Assembly: GCA_050258755.1 (NCBI GenBank)
Contig: JBLMZI010000007.1
Location: 1-64,000 of the forward strand
DNA length: 64,000 nucleotides
Direction: 5' to 3'
DNA from: JBLMZI01 sp050258755
GTDB lineage: Bacteria; Bacillota; Syntrophomonadia; Syntrophomonadales; DTU052
In this document: positions 26,645 through 36,277 of the stretch, one piece after another
Layout: each line of letters starts with the position of its first letter
Position numbering within the stretch: position 1 is the first letter of the stretch
The notes under the pieces: model-generated
What the model was told of the DNA's origin: nothing
The model's database searches: none
What the model saw: only the letters and a program-made list of their open reading frames with translations
Program-made: the position numbers and the translations under genes

Positions 26645-27538
26645 TCAAGCCAGAACCGGTCCCCGGTTCTGGCTGAAATATTGTATGGCCGTTTCCGATT
26701 CACCGGGTTTCCCCATTGCGGCATAAACCGCCAGCACGTCGTGGATGACCTGCTCTATCAGTGCCGGTATCGTTTCCAACCGCAATGCACCCGTATCCGG
26801 ATCGGTCATCTCAAAGGGGCGAGCAAAGGCCGCCAGATCAGTTTGGGATACCGCCGGATAACACAAGGCCAATTCGAGATCAAAGCGCCCGCCTGAGAGC
26901 GTGTTCACCGTTTTTAGGCCCCAATAACCTGACCTGCTTTGGAAATAACCGAGGAAACGGGCGTGGTTTCGCAAAGCCGCCTCAACCGCGGCCGGATCGT
27001 TTTTCTCATAGAGTCCGGCCAGCCAGGCGGTGATTTTTTTTCTGTCCGAAGGATTGAAGGGAAACAACGCTGCTTTCGGGTTTCCCAGATCGACTTCGAC
27101 TGTTTCGAGGATGTATAAATCCAGGGCCGCCTCGAAACGGCGGTGTCCAATTTCCGCGGCTCGTTTGCGGTTTGGATCGGGGTCGTTCAAATCACCGGTT
27201 ACGGTATAGACCAGCGGGTGAAAGCGGCTGTCTGCAATAATGTGGCTGACACAGCCGGCCAGCAAAGCCCAGACCCGGTTATCGCCGATTGACTGTCCGA
27301 TCTCCAGCAGCCGAACCAGGGGCGTGAAGGAATTGCCGGATTCGGTAAAATGGAGCCGGGTCGCAATGTCGACCCAGACCGGCTTTGCCGGGCCGGTTGT
27401 GTAATAGGGTGAGTCAAAACAGACCGCGCCCAGTTCATACAGGGCCTTGTTTTCCTCGATGACGCCTTTTAAGCTGGAGTCGGGCATCGCGCGGTATCCG
27501 AGCTCCGCCAGCGTCCAGTGTGTGAATTCTTTGGGCAC
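26645..27538 (-). CDS. Zinc-dependent phospholipase C-like protein
   Basis: 297 residues. The N-terminus 'FTHWTLAE' and later 'SHIIADSRFHPLVY' provide the spaced His and Asp residues typical of the zinc-dependent phospholipase C / S1-P1 nuclease-like superfamily as it appears in clostridial proteins of unknown role. There is no signal peptide, unlike secreted toxins, so it probably acts in the cytoplasm. Ends inside a perfect 12-bp inverted repeat (26648-26659/26663-26674). It lies 20 bp downstream of the VWA gene, so the two are likely co-transcribed. Confidence 0.7.
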   Translation of the reverse strand: MPKEFTHWTLAELGYRAMPDSSLKGVIEENKALYELGAVCFDSPYYTTGPAKPVWVDIATRLHFTESGNSFTPLVRLLEIGQSIGDNRVWALLAGCVSHIIADSRFHPLVYTVTGDLNDPDPNRKRAAEIGHRRFEAALDLYILETVEVDLGNPKAALFPFNPSDRKKITAWLAGLYEKNDPAAVEAALRNHARFLGYFQSRSGYWGLKTVNTLSGGRFDLELALCYPAVSQTDLAAFARPFEMTDPDTGALRLETIPALIEQVIHDVLAVYAAMGKPGESETAIQYFSQNRGPVLA

Positions 27539-27558
27539 CAGATCACTCCTTTGTTGGG

Positions 27559-29319
27559 TTACCGTTTTCGCGATAACGCCATTCGTTTTCGCTCGGCACT
27601 CACAATCTCAACCAGATTCTTTCGGTTTAAATCATCCACGACATGGAGATGCCCTTTTGCGATCTGTATCAGGTCAGTCAGATAACTGCGGTTGGCTTCC
27701 ACCCCGATACAGATAAAGCGAATCCGTTTATCGGCGATCTGCGCCGCTGCCCTGAGGCCGTCATCGCCGGCGTGAAAGCTCCACAGCGCACTGGTAGGCA
27801 TGCCGTCGGTGATCAGCACGAGCACCGGATTGCTGAGCCGGGACTTTTTTATGAGATCGAGCGCTGTCACGATGCCGGCAGCGAGCGGGGTCATCCCATT
27901 TGGGACAATCCCCAGAAGGCTGCGGGTCAGCGTTTTTTGATTCCGGGTAAACGGAACGGCCACCCGGGCCTGATTGTTTTGGAAGGTCACGACGGAAACC
28001 TTATCTCGGCCAGTCAGCAGCAGGTATTCCGCCAGGTAGAACGCGGCCAGCCATTTGCTGCCGGCCATGCTGGTGCTGGCGTCAATCAGCAGGCAGATAT
28101 TGATCGGGACCAGAGAGCGCCGCTGATAATAGCTGAAATCCTCCGGTCTGAACGACAGCCCGCGCTCGCCGCGGATCAATGAAGCGACCTTCGCGCGTAC
28201 CACGGTTTCGGGTATGGCGAGTTCGCCGGATGTTCCGGCCTGATTGATCCCCACGGTTTTGTTTCGATTGGTCTGCCATCGGAGGGACAGCCCTTTCAGT
28301 TTGCCCTTGATCAAACCGGAACGACGGCTCCGGTGAGGACTGTGACGAATGGCCCGCCGCAGCTCGGCTTCAAGTTCGCACTGGTGTTTTTCCAGATAGG
28401 CGAGCAGTTCTTTTCCGTCCCGGGTCAAAGACAACCCCAAAAGCCCATTTTTTATCATTCCAAGATCCTGCAGCTGTTTTTCGTAGTGGCTCAAATCCCC
28501 AAAGCGCTTTCGCTGTTCAACCTGTTTCGCGCGGCGGAAAAAACCCAATGAATAACTGGACAGAAAATCAGCAGCGGATTCCACCGTGCCGAAACGCTCT
28601 GCCAGTTTCGTAATCAGGCGGTTTTGGCTGGCGGTTAGCAGCGTGGGGTTTGTCCGGGCGGCGCCCCGCCAGGGAAGATGTAAACCCGCGGCCAGACTTT
28701 CCTCGCGTGGTTTTTCTTTAACGTGCAGGATCCGCTTGACCCGGGCCGGGGCTAATCCGGCCTCCATAATGGCGTCTTCAATGGCAGCCGCAACCGGCAG
28801 GATCAACCGATATTGGGCCGCGTCCAGCTTCCAGAGCACCCGAACATGATTCAATGCGGCCTCTTCTTCCGAGGGCGCCCGGGTTTCCCCTTGCATTAAA
28901 TCGTAAACCAGTCCGGAACCGGTGCGGGTTGCCAGATAGATCTGTCTGCCAGCCGCAGCCGATCGTTCGAACAGCTGGTCGTCTTCAAAGGCGAGTTCGG
29001 GGAATTCCTGGGTGAGAAAGAATTGAATGGCGTAGAATACCTGTTTGGCCATCCGAACCGGGTCCAGACGACCGGCGGTGTGGAAAATACTGAGGTGAAC
29101 CACCTGGCCGGCGTCGACGCACTGAAGATAGTGCTGCCCGGCATCCTGATTAATCAGTATTTTGACATGAGAAAACCGGCCTGGCATCGGTTTGTGCGCA
29201 AAAAGACTTGCAACCGTGCTGTCACCGAGGCGAATCCCCTGACCCAGGCCAAAGTAAGTCCCTATGTAGTTGCCGATCACGCTGCCCGTCAAAAACGGAG
29301 TTTTCGGATCTGCAGTCAA
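27559..29319 (-). CDS. VWA-domain protein with a winged-helix-like middle region
   Basis: 586 residues from TTG 29319, chosen because AAGGAG lies seven bases upstream; an ATG at 29358 has no such site. The C-terminal ~180 residues are a von Willebrand A domain with an intact metal site: D413, S415, S417 (LLIDASTSM), T477 and D505. The first ~200 residues are not recognisable. Similar VWA proteins often work with MoxR-type ATPases, but none is encoded nearby. It probably forms an operon with the phospholipase-like gene downstream. Confidence 0.78.
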   Translation of the reverse strand: MTADPKTPFLTGSVIGNYIGTYFGLGQGIRLGDSTVASLFAHKPMPGRFSHVKILINQDAGQHYLQCVDAGQVVHLSIFHTAGRLDPVRMAKQVFYAIQFFLTQEFPELAFEDDQLFERSAAAGRQIYLATRTGSGLVYDLMQGETRAPSEEEAALNHVRVLWKLDAAQYRLILPVAAAIEDAIMEAGLAPARVKRILHVKEKPREESLAAGLHLPWRGAARTNPTLLTASQNRLITKLAERFGTVESAADFLSSYSLGFFRRAKQVEQRKRFGDLSHYEKQLQDLGMIKNGLLGLSLTRDGKELLAYLEKHQCELEAELRRAIRHSPHRSRRSGLIKGKLKGLSLRWQTNRNKTVGINQAGTSGELAIPETVVRAKVASLIRGERGLSFRPEDFSYYQRRSLVPINICLLIDASTSMAGSKWLAAFYLAEYLLLTGRDKVSVVTFQNNQARVAVPFTRNQKTLTRSLLGIVPNGMTPLAAGIVTALDLIKKSRLSNPVLVLITDGMPTSALWSFHAGDDGLRAAAQIADKRIRFICIGVEANRSYLTDLIQIAKGHLHVVDDLNRKNLVEIVSAERKRMALSRKR

Positions 29320-29407
29320 GCTGTGACTCCTTAAGCCGGTGGTTGATTTACTTTTCATTGTAAAGCAAGCTGCTTGATTTTGGAATATTTCGCCAGCTAT
29401 AAACAAG

Positions 29408-29436
29408 CGCGGTCCACTCAAAGAGAGCGGACCGCG
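29408..29436 (-). terminator. Hairpin after the PhaC-like gene
   Basis: CGCGGTCC (29408-29415) and GGACCGCG (29429-29436) form a perfect 8-bp stem. On the minus strand it lies 29 bp past the PhaC-like stop and is followed by CTTGTTT. Confidence 0.6.
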
Positions 29437-29464
29437 TTCTGTGGCTTTTTAAGTTCGGGAAGGG

Positions 29465-30595
29465 CTAGATGGCCAGTTTTAGCACCTCATTGACGGCGGT
29501 CCAGTCTTCACGCAGGGACTCGGTCCCCATCAGGGTTCCGATATGTCCGCCATCGGTCAGGATTTCCACGATGTCCGCCGCCGGGGTGCTCACCAGATTT
29601 TTAAGGGCAAATGCCTGGGCTGGCGGGGTGATGTGATCCTTCTTCCCGGCCATGATGATGACCGGACACGTTATCTTCCTGAAATCGACTGGCTGGCCGT
29701 CGATTTTCATCGCGCCCGGTTTGGTGAAGTTGTTTTCTTTGAAGATATTCTTGATGATTTCGAGATAAAACCGGCCGGGCAGCTTCTGGGTATACTCATA
29801 CCAGTTTTCGAACCGGATCATTCGCTTGATCGCTTCTTCGTCGCCGTCTTCGATCCATTTCCAAAGCCGCTTGTATTTTTTAACATAATGCTCTTCGGCT
29901 TGCAGGTTCTTAAAGCCCCAGAGAATGAATTTGCCGTCCATCAGCCCATTCCCGGTCGCGACCATGTACTCAAAAAAGGCCATGGGAAGCTGGGCATCAT
30001 CAATAAATGCCGATGGAGCGGCGTAAGCATCGACCGGTGCCGCCGCTGAAACCAGGGTAGCCACCTTTTCTTGAAATAATGAAGTATACAGGGTTGCCTG
30101 CCAGCCACCTTGACACTGACCGACGATATGGATCTTAAAAAAGCCGGAGCGTTCACGGACGACTTCCACGGCCTCATCGGTGAGCCGGATATAATCGGCA
30201 ATGCCCAGATTCTTATACTTCTGCGTCGCCGACAGCCATTCACAGACATACACGTCATAGCCGTAGCTCTGGAATACCCGGACCAGGCTCTGCGACGGTG
30301 AGTAATCGGCCAGAACCGAATGGTGGCCGGCTTGCGGCGGAAGAATCAGCACCGGACGATGAGACTCCGGGTCACTGCGGCGGCTCTTGAAATGCCGCAG
30401 GCGAAGGGTCTGGTGTTCATACACGATATTGTTCGGCGTTGACCAGGCGACATACGGCCGTTCCATCTGTGCCAACAGATCGAGAAAACGGTCGACTTTT
30501 GGGTCCCGAAGCTTCAGCGGATCGGGAAACATACGCCAGAAGTCATATGACATGCTTCGCAGGGTCGCATCACTTTGATAAATAATTGATTCCAT
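29465..30595 (-). CDS. PHA synthase-like alpha/beta hydrolase with Cys nucleophile
   Basis: 376 residues from ATG 30595 after AGGAGGGTGAG. The nucleophile elbow is GQCQGG with Cys161, as in polyhydroxyalkanoate synthases (GxCxG), not the Ser of lipases; Asp320 (KKDHITPP) and His351 (GGHIG) complete a triad. PHA synthases link hydroxyacyl-CoA units into storage polyester. The protein fits class III PhaC in length, but no PhaE or PhaR partner lies nearby. It is part of a minus-strand run with the acyl-CoA synthetase and CoA-transferase, both able to supply acyl-CoA. A depolymerase or related hydrolase cannot be excluded. Confidence 0.78.
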   Translation of the reverse strand: MESIIYQSDATLRSMSYDFWRMFPDPLKLRDPKVDRFLDLLAQMERPYVAWSTPNNIVYEHQTLRLRHFKSRRSDPESHRPVLILPPQAGHHSVLADYSPSQSLVRVFQSYGYDVYVCEWLSATQKYKNLGIADYIRLTDEAVEVVRERSGFFKIHIVGQCQGGWQATLYTSLFQEKVATLVSAAAPVDAYAAPSAFIDDAQLPMAFFEYMVATGNGLMDGKFILWGFKNLQAEEHYVKKYKRLWKWIEDGDEEAIKRMIRFENWYEYTQKLPGRFYLEIIKNIFKENNFTKPGAMKIDGQPVDFRKITCPVIIMAGKKDHITPPAQAFALKNLVSTPAADIVEILTDGGHIGTLMGTESLREDWTAVNEVLKLAI

Positions 30596-30627
30596 ACTCA
30601 CCCTCCTGTCCATCCGGTCTCTCGTCA

Positions 30628-32430
30628 CTAGAATTGGACTTTACCGGCAACAATTTCTTGATAAAGCGCCTCGGTCAATGGCACATAGATGTCATTCTTC
30701 CGAGGATCGAGGAAATATATCGGGTCTTTAATGGTGTTTGGATCGAATCCTTCCTGCTGCAGCTGCTTCCGCAGGCCGGAAATCGAAACGTCAGCTTGAA
30801 CGTCCGAAAGAATCCGAACAAACAGCGGACGGGCATGTTCCGGCATTCGTTTACTCAGGTGCTGCGCAAAACGGTCCCACTCCATCGCTTCGTCTGCCAT
30901 GAGCACAAGGGCCGCCATGCCGCAGCGCCCTTCAAAACCCGGAATTTTCATCCCATAAACGGTGGCATCCTCAATTGGGCCAAAGAACTTGAAGACGACA
31001 TCGGCAACCGCATCGGCCGACACGGTACGGCCTTTCCACCGATAGGTATCGCCCAGGCGGTCGACAAACGAGATGTAATCATCCTCGTGAAGCATCATTA
31101 AATCGTCTGTGTTGTAGAAAAGATCACCCGCTTCGAACACATTGCGCAGGAGCTTCGCCTCGGTGGCTTCCGGATCTTTCAGGTATCCCGGGAACGGATT
31201 AAGTTCGTTGAGGTAAGCGACCAGCAGCCCGACTTCACCGGGCTGGCATTTGATGGCATGCCCCTTGGCGTCCAGGACATAGGTATCGTTTTCAGGGTCG
31301 TACTGGACGACTTCGCCCTGGCGCTCGCCATGCAGGGTCAGATTTCCGCACATTCCCGGCTTTTCGTCGTAGTTGACAAAAACGCCGACCCCTTCGGTGG
31401 CGCCATAGATTTCGAAGACGTGTTCGATCCCGAAACGCTCCCGGAATGGTTGCTCAACTTCCTGAAGCATTCCGGCACAAAGCATGGTGGTGAGCGGGTT
31501 ATCCTTATCTTCCGGCAGTGGTTCCGCGCTGAGCAAATAGCGGGCCATTTCACCGACACCCACCAGATAATCGCAATTGTACGTTTTCACATCGTCCCAG
31601 AAACGGTGAACATGAAACTGCTTTTTTAGAACCATTGTGCTTCCGGTGACCAGCATGCCGGAAAAACAAACATTAAAACCGCTGTTCAACTGCAGCGGAA
31701 GGGCCATGTACTGTACCGAGTCCGGGTGCATGCGGCCAAATGAGGCGACGCGATGCCCGACCTGGAGCCAGCGTTTCTGCAGAACCGGAACCGCTTTGCG
31801 CAAGCCTTTGTGCCCCGAAGTGAACATATAGACCAAAACATCGTCGGTTGTGATCTCCGCTGTCGTGGGCGGATTCGTAACGGAGACCCCTTTCAGGATG
31901 GGGCGGAGTGTCTGCATATTGGCCAGGGTGTTCAAGGTGTGAACTTCTTTTGGAATCTTGAAATCATGCGCCGGGGAATCCACAAAAACATGACCGGGGG
32001 CGTACAGCCGAATGCGCTGGGCAACCGTCGCGAAAACATCCAGGATTTCGTGGCCGACAATCAAGACTTTGGCGTCCACCTGATTAATCCCCTGGGCCAG
32101 CGCCTCGCCGCGCAGTGACGTATTGATCAGGGCCGGAATCACGCCCAGCTTGCTCAGCCCGGCGACTGCGAAGAGAAATCCTGGCCGGTTCTGCATCATC
32201 AGAGCCACAACATCCCGTTTTTTGAGACCCATGAGGGCAAAAGCGTTTGCGTAGCGATTCGCTTCCTGATTGAATTCGTCATAGGTAAATTTCAGGTCTT
32301 CATAGATCAGCGCCGTTTTCGACGGCTGTTGGGCAGCATGCCGTTCCAGCTCCAAACCGAGTGACATAGGCTGGGTTTTTTTCATGCTTAGAATGGTCTC
32401 CCAGTGATGGTTTTCCTTTGCGGAATGCAT
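30628..32430 (-). CDS. Acyl-CoA synthetase of the AMP-binding / FATP-like group
   Basis: 600 residues from ATG 32430, with AAGGGGG nine bases upstream. The adenylating domain has 'YGATEGVGVFVNY' (motif II) and 'GDLFYNTDDL', then 'DRLGDTYRWKGRTVSADAV' as in very-long-chain/FATP-type synthetases. The ATP-binding loop is unusual: residues 204-212 read TSGHKGLRK, where TSGTTGLPK is usual, so two loop residues and the Pro are changed. The enzyme would activate a carboxylic acid to its CoA thioester. Its gene sits 33 bp from phaC-like and 50 bp from the CoA-transferase. Confidence 0.85.
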   Translation of the reverse strand: MHSAKENHHWETILSMKKTQPMSLGLELERHAAQQPSKTALIYEDLKFTYDEFNQEANRYANAFALMGLKKRDVVALMMQNRPGFLFAVAGLSKLGVIPALINTSLRGEALAQGINQVDAKVLIVGHEILDVFATVAQRIRLYAPGHVFVDSPAHDFKIPKEVHTLNTLANMQTLRPILKGVSVTNPPTTAEITTDDVLVYMFTSGHKGLRKAVPVLQKRWLQVGHRVASFGRMHPDSVQYMALPLQLNSGFNVCFSGMLVTGSTMVLKKQFHVHRFWDDVKTYNCDYLVGVGEMARYLLSAEPLPEDKDNPLTTMLCAGMLQEVEQPFRERFGIEHVFEIYGATEGVGVFVNYDEKPGMCGNLTLHGERQGEVVQYDPENDTYVLDAKGHAIKCQPGEVGLLVAYLNELNPFPGYLKDPEATEAKLLRNVFEAGDLFYNTDDLMMLHEDDYISFVDRLGDTYRWKGRTVSADAVADVVFKFFGPIEDATVYGMKIPGFEGRCGMAALVLMADEAMEWDRFAQHLSKRMPEHARPLFVRILSDVQADVSISGLRKQLQQEGFDPNTIKDPIYFLDPRKNDIYVPLTEALYQEIVAGKVQF

Positions 32431-32479
32431 TCACGCAACCCCCTTACAATCAAATCGGGCCGTTATTTATGGGTATCCC

Positions 32480-34465
32480 TTAGGACAATTCGTCGGTCAG
32501 CGCCTTTTTGGCTTCATCCGCGGTTTCAAAAATGTGCGGCGCCAGATTCCGCTCTTTCAACGTATCTCCCAATTTCTTGCGCATGAAAGCGCCGGTCGAA
32601 TACCGGGTAACGTTTTCATAATACCTGCCGACCACCTGTTTGACCATTTCCATATATTCGTCGACGAGTTCCGGCATAATGTCAAAGTTATCGTAGTTGA
32701 CGATGGTGAAAACCTTTTTGCCGATGGATCCGAGTTTCTGATGAATCACTTCCTGGATTTGACGGATATCGTCACTGGACCGGATCGACAGTCCTTCAAA
32801 GTTGACGAAGAATAGGTTTTCATCCGGATGGTAGGTTAGACGATCATTGATTGGAATTTGGAGCAGCTCATCCTTCAATCCCATGGGGCTGTCACGGAAA
32901 ATCCGGTGATCCATTAATGCGGGCGGCTGCTTGATGATCGGCTGAAAATCCATCAAGGCCAATATGTCTTTCTCCAGATCGATACCCGGTGCGATTTCAA
33001 TCAGTTCCAGCCCTTCGGGAATCAGGCGAAAAACACAGCGTTCGGTAATATAGAGGACCGGCTGCCGTTTGGCGGCCGCGACCTGTCCGGAAAAGGTAAC
33101 ATGTTCTACCTGTTCGACAAACTTCTTCGATTTGCCTTCTTTTACAATCCGGAGCTGTTGGTTTTCCACAGTGATTTCCAGCCCACCTGCGGTAAACGAA
33201 CCAACAAAAACCAACTTTTTTGAGTTCTGGCTGATATTGATGAATCCGCCGGCGCCAGCCATTTTGGGGCCAAATTTGCTGACGTTGAGATTTCCAGCTT
33301 GATCGGCCTGGGCGAGACCCAGGAAGGCGATGTCAAGGCCGCCGCCGTCATAGAAATCAAACTGGTATCCCATGTCCAGAATGGCGTGTACATTGGTTGC
33401 GGCGCCGAAATCCAGCCCGCCGGCCGGAATCCCGCCGATTACGCCGGGTTCGGCGGTCAGCGTCATGAAATCAAAGATGCCTTCTTCGGCCGATACGTTT
33501 GCGATACCTTCCGGAACGCCAATGCCCAGATTGACGACGCTGTTGGGAACCAGTTCGAAGGCTGCCCGCCGTGCGATGATTTTGCGCTCGTCCAGCGGAA
33601 GCGGTTCGATGGACGAAACCGGAACCCGGTATTCGCCGGCAAAGGCGGCGTTGTACTGGGTGGCCCAGGTTTGCCGATGATGCTCCTGAGGAGCGACCGC
33701 AACACAATCCACCAGAATTCCGGGAATTTTTACGTTTCGCATTGGCAGCGCGCCCCGATCCGCGATCCGTTCCACCTGAACCAGGGTGAAGCCGCCTGAG
33801 TTGTGAGCGGCCATTGCGATGGCAAGACCTTCGAGGGTGAGCGCTTCCTTCTCAAGGGTGATATTGCCGTCCATATCGGCCGTGGTGCCACGGAGAATGG
33901 CGACATCAATAGAAAGATGTTTGTAGGCAAGATATTCTTGGCCGTCGAACTCAACCAGCTCCACCAGGTCTTCGGTGGTGATTTCGTTCAGTTTTCCGCC
34001 ACCGTTGCGCGGGTCGACGAATGTGCCAATACCGACCGGGGTAATGGTCCGCGGCCGGTGTGCGGCGGTATCGCGAAACATCGCTGAAATGACGCCCTGG
34101 GGCAGATTGTAAGCTTCGACTTCGTTGGCCAGAACCAGCTGGTACAGCTTCGGCGTCAGTCCCCAGTGGCCGCATACAATCCGCTTAAGCAGCCCTTTGT
34201 GGGCAAGCCGGTTCATGCCGCTGTCTTTGCCGTCTCCCAGACCGGAGGCGTAGAGAAGGGTCAAGCCGCGGGGCGAGCCGGTTTCCAGAAAGCGTTTTTC
34301 CAACTGGATAATGAACTCTTCGGCAATACCGATCCCGATAAAACCGCCGAAAGCGATCACATCGCCGTCATGAATCAGATTAATGGCGTCTTCGGGCTTA
34401 ACGATTTTCCCGCGTTTCATACCCATGGTCAAGTCAGATCGAATCGGATGTTCCACGCTTTTCAT
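32480..34465 (-). CDS. Family I acyl-CoA:carboxylate CoA-transferase with C-terminal extension
   Basis: 661 residues from ATG 34465 after GAGGCGAGAG. It fuses the two CoA-transferase halves: an N-terminal half with 'VIAFGGFIGIGIAEE' and a C-terminal half with 'VNLGIGVPEGIANV' and TAEPGVIGG, where Glu339 is the expected nucleophile that forms the glutamyl-CoA ester. The body ends near residue 510. About 150 more residues follow that family members such as propionate CoA-transferase (about 520 residues) lack; I do not recognise that extension. Probable role: exchange of CoA between short acyl-CoAs and acids. It probably opens the acyl-CoA operon. Confidence 0.86.
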   Translation of the reverse strand: MKSVEHPIRSDLTMGMKRGKIVKPEDAINLIHDGDVIAFGGFIGIGIAEEFIIQLEKRFLETGSPRGLTLLYASGLGDGKDSGMNRLAHKGLLKRIVCGHWGLTPKLYQLVLANEVEAYNLPQGVISAMFRDTAAHRPRTITPVGIGTFVDPRNGGGKLNEITTEDLVELVEFDGQEYLAYKHLSIDVAILRGTTADMDGNITLEKEALTLEGLAIAMAAHNSGGFTLVQVERIADRGALPMRNVKIPGILVDCVAVAPQEHHRQTWATQYNAAFAGEYRVPVSSIEPLPLDERKIIARRAAFELVPNSVVNLGIGVPEGIANVSAEEGIFDFMTLTAEPGVIGGIPAGGLDFGAATNVHAILDMGYQFDFYDGGGLDIAFLGLAQADQAGNLNVSKFGPKMAGAGGFINISQNSKKLVFVGSFTAGGLEITVENQQLRIVKEGKSKKFVEQVEHVTFSGQVAAAKRQPVLYITERCVFRLIPEGLELIEIAPGIDLEKDILALMDFQPIIKQPPALMDHRIFRDSPMGLKDELLQIPINDRLTYHPDENLFFVNFEGLSIRSSDDIRQIQEVIHQKLGSIGKKVFTIVNYDNFDIMPELVDEYMEMVKQVVGRYYENVTRYSTGAFMRKKLGDTLKERNLAPHIFETADEAKKALTDELS

Positions 34466-34725
34466 TAACTCTCGCCTCGCTTTATTATTGGATTCGGTCG
34501 AATCGCGCCGCAATCGGTCGATAGAATCCCTTTTTTGCCGGGTTTTACAACCCTTACAAATTCAATTATAGACTGATGCCAAGCGCCATTGAAAGCGACA
34601 ATTATATGGCGGATTCTTTAGTTTATTCCATACGTGAAAATGCGGACCGCAAACTGGGGGAATAGGCTCATGAGGAAGAAAGCGAATTGGAACGCGCAGA
34701 AGGTTTGAAGACCGGTCCCGGCGCG

Positions 34726-35283
34726 TTAGGGGTTGCTCCGTTTGGCGCGTGGCATACAGATGATTTCCTTGACTTCGGTTTCAAAGAAATGGTTGGAGTG
34801 GGCCGGAACAATCACGATCGCGGCATCGGCCCCGTCGCTGGTGCCGCCAATGGAGACGATTTCTTCATTGTGGGGAAAAAGACCGGCGTCCTTTGCCATG
34901 CAGGCGATTTCGACCGCGACTTTAACCCCCTGGCCGAAAATTCTCAGGGTTTGAGCCATGATTTCAGCGGGATAGACACCGCCAAACTGGTTTCGGATCG
35001 CCCGGTCAACGCCGGCAAACAGGTGTGTGGTGGTCAGCACCCGGCAGCCATGGCCCTGGAGCCGGGTGCGGATAGCGGGATCCATTTCGTCAGCCCCGGG
35101 ACCTGCGAAGCCGACATGATGGGTTACGCAAATCAGATTCAGACCGCAGTCCAGAAGACGCAGTGCGGTATCACCTGTGCAGGATGCGACAACAAGGGTG
35201 TTAATCCCAAGTTCCTTTGCGCGCTGCACGGCCAGCGCCAGTGTTGCATCGGTATTTTGCGGTCCAGGTTGATTCCAGTTCAT
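34726..35283 (-). CDS. Pyruvate-kinase alpha/beta-domain-like protein
   Basis: 185 residues. It is a single Rossmann-like domain with 'GINTLVVASCTGDTALRLLD', resembling the C-terminal regulatory domain of pyruvate kinase that also occurs as a stand-alone protein (COG1751 type). It has no catalytic pyruvate kinase part. The role of the stand-alone form is unknown. It lies 260 bp upstream of the CoA-transferase and 80 bp downstream of the methyltransferase gene, same strand. Confidence 0.7.
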   Translation of the reverse strand: MNWNQPGPQNTDATLALAVQRAKELGINTLVVASCTGDTALRLLDCGLNLICVTHHVGFAGPGADEMDPAIRTRLQGHGCRVLTTTHLFAGVDRAIRNQFGGVYPAEIMAQTLRIFGQGVKVAVEIACMAKDAGLFPHNEEIVSIGGTSDGADAAIVIVPAHSNHFFETEVKEIICMPRAKRSNP

Positions 35284-35362
35284 CGTGTGCAGATCCTCCG
35301 ATTCTTTTCACTAAAAACTGTATGGAAGCAGTCGGTTGCGTAAAAAATCCGCCGCGCACGGG

Positions 35363-36019
35363 TTACTGAGGCTCATTTTTTTCCACCGGGGCCAGGTTGG
35401 CAGGTTCAAACGGCTGGAACGGGGTATTCAGTTCGGAGGGCTCCTCCTGACGGGATTGGCCCAGATTCCAGTATCGGGGCGTTCTTTCGATGTATTCTGT
35501 ATAGGGATCTTCGAGTATATCGAGCAGATAGCGTTCCTCGAAAATGATCATCAAATGCAGGTATACCCAGACTAGCAGGGTGATGACAAAGCTTATCGGC
35601 GACTGCCAGACGAGTGCCAGTCCAAGGGCGAAAAGGTTGTACCCGAGGTATTGGGGATGGCGGCTGTATCGGTAGATACGATCGGTGCAAAGCGTAACCT
35701 CCGCGGTTTGCCCGAAAATCGCCTGGGTCGATCCGATTCGGAGCCCTCCGACGAGACAAAGCCAGACGCCGCCGAGCGCGAAAACGATACCGGCCGCAAA
35801 CAGCAGGCTGATCAGAAGCGGGTTCAGGTCAAAACTGTGAAATGGGGAGTTCATTAAAAAAGCGATGTGCATGAAGCACACAGCCAGGATCAGGGTCGTC
35901 GACAGCCCGGTCAAACGCTTCTGGGTTTGATAGTCATGGTCGACAGAAAGCAGGGTTATCACGGAAACCAGCGCGAATGCGCAGGTCAAGATCATATCGG
36001 CTGCACTTTCAAGCCCCAT
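35363..36019 (-). CDS. Isoprenylcysteine methyltransferase-like membrane protein
   Basis: 218 residues from ATG 36019 with a clear AGGAGG. About five to six membrane helices, then the signature 'YRYSRHPQYLGYNL' and 'EERYLLDIL' with a C-terminal 'YTEYIERTPRYW', as in the ICMT/PEMT-like membrane methyltransferases. These use S-adenosylmethionine to methylate lipids or C-termini; the bacterial substrate is unknown. A 26-residue polar tail ends the protein. Confidence 0.82.
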   Translation of the reverse strand: MGLESAADMILTCAFALVSVITLLSVDHDYQTQKRLTGLSTTLILAVCFMHIAFLMNSPFHSFDLNPLLISLLFAAGIVFALGGVWLCLVGGLRIGSTQAIFGQTAEVTLCTDRIYRYSRHPQYLGYNLFALGLALVWQSPISFVITLLVWVYLHLMIIFEERYLLDILEDPYTEYIERTPRYWNLGQSRQEEPSELNTPFQPFEPANLAPVEKNEPQ

Positions 36020-36277
36020 TGCAGAACCTCCTGAGCTTTCTCTAGGAATACCTTCATCATAGCAAATCCTGGTCGTCAATGCACAAATCCAGCTATCGTA
36101 AGTTGCATCTTTGCAGGAAAATTTGTACAGCATGGAGAAATAATTGCCAATTAAAAACGGGAACCGATTCGGCGATTTCCTTAAGGAACGCAGCCGGATT
36201 CAAGCTTGATTTGCTTTCCGCCAGAGCATCCCGTGACCTGCCGTGCCGAATGGACCGCGCGGCGAAGGAGGAACAAG

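Noticed and set aside
26648..26674. Perfect 12-bp inverted repeat at the end of the phospholipase-like gene as terminator
   Set aside because: It has no T-run on either strand and lies inside the coding end, so I keep it only as a note in the gene entry.
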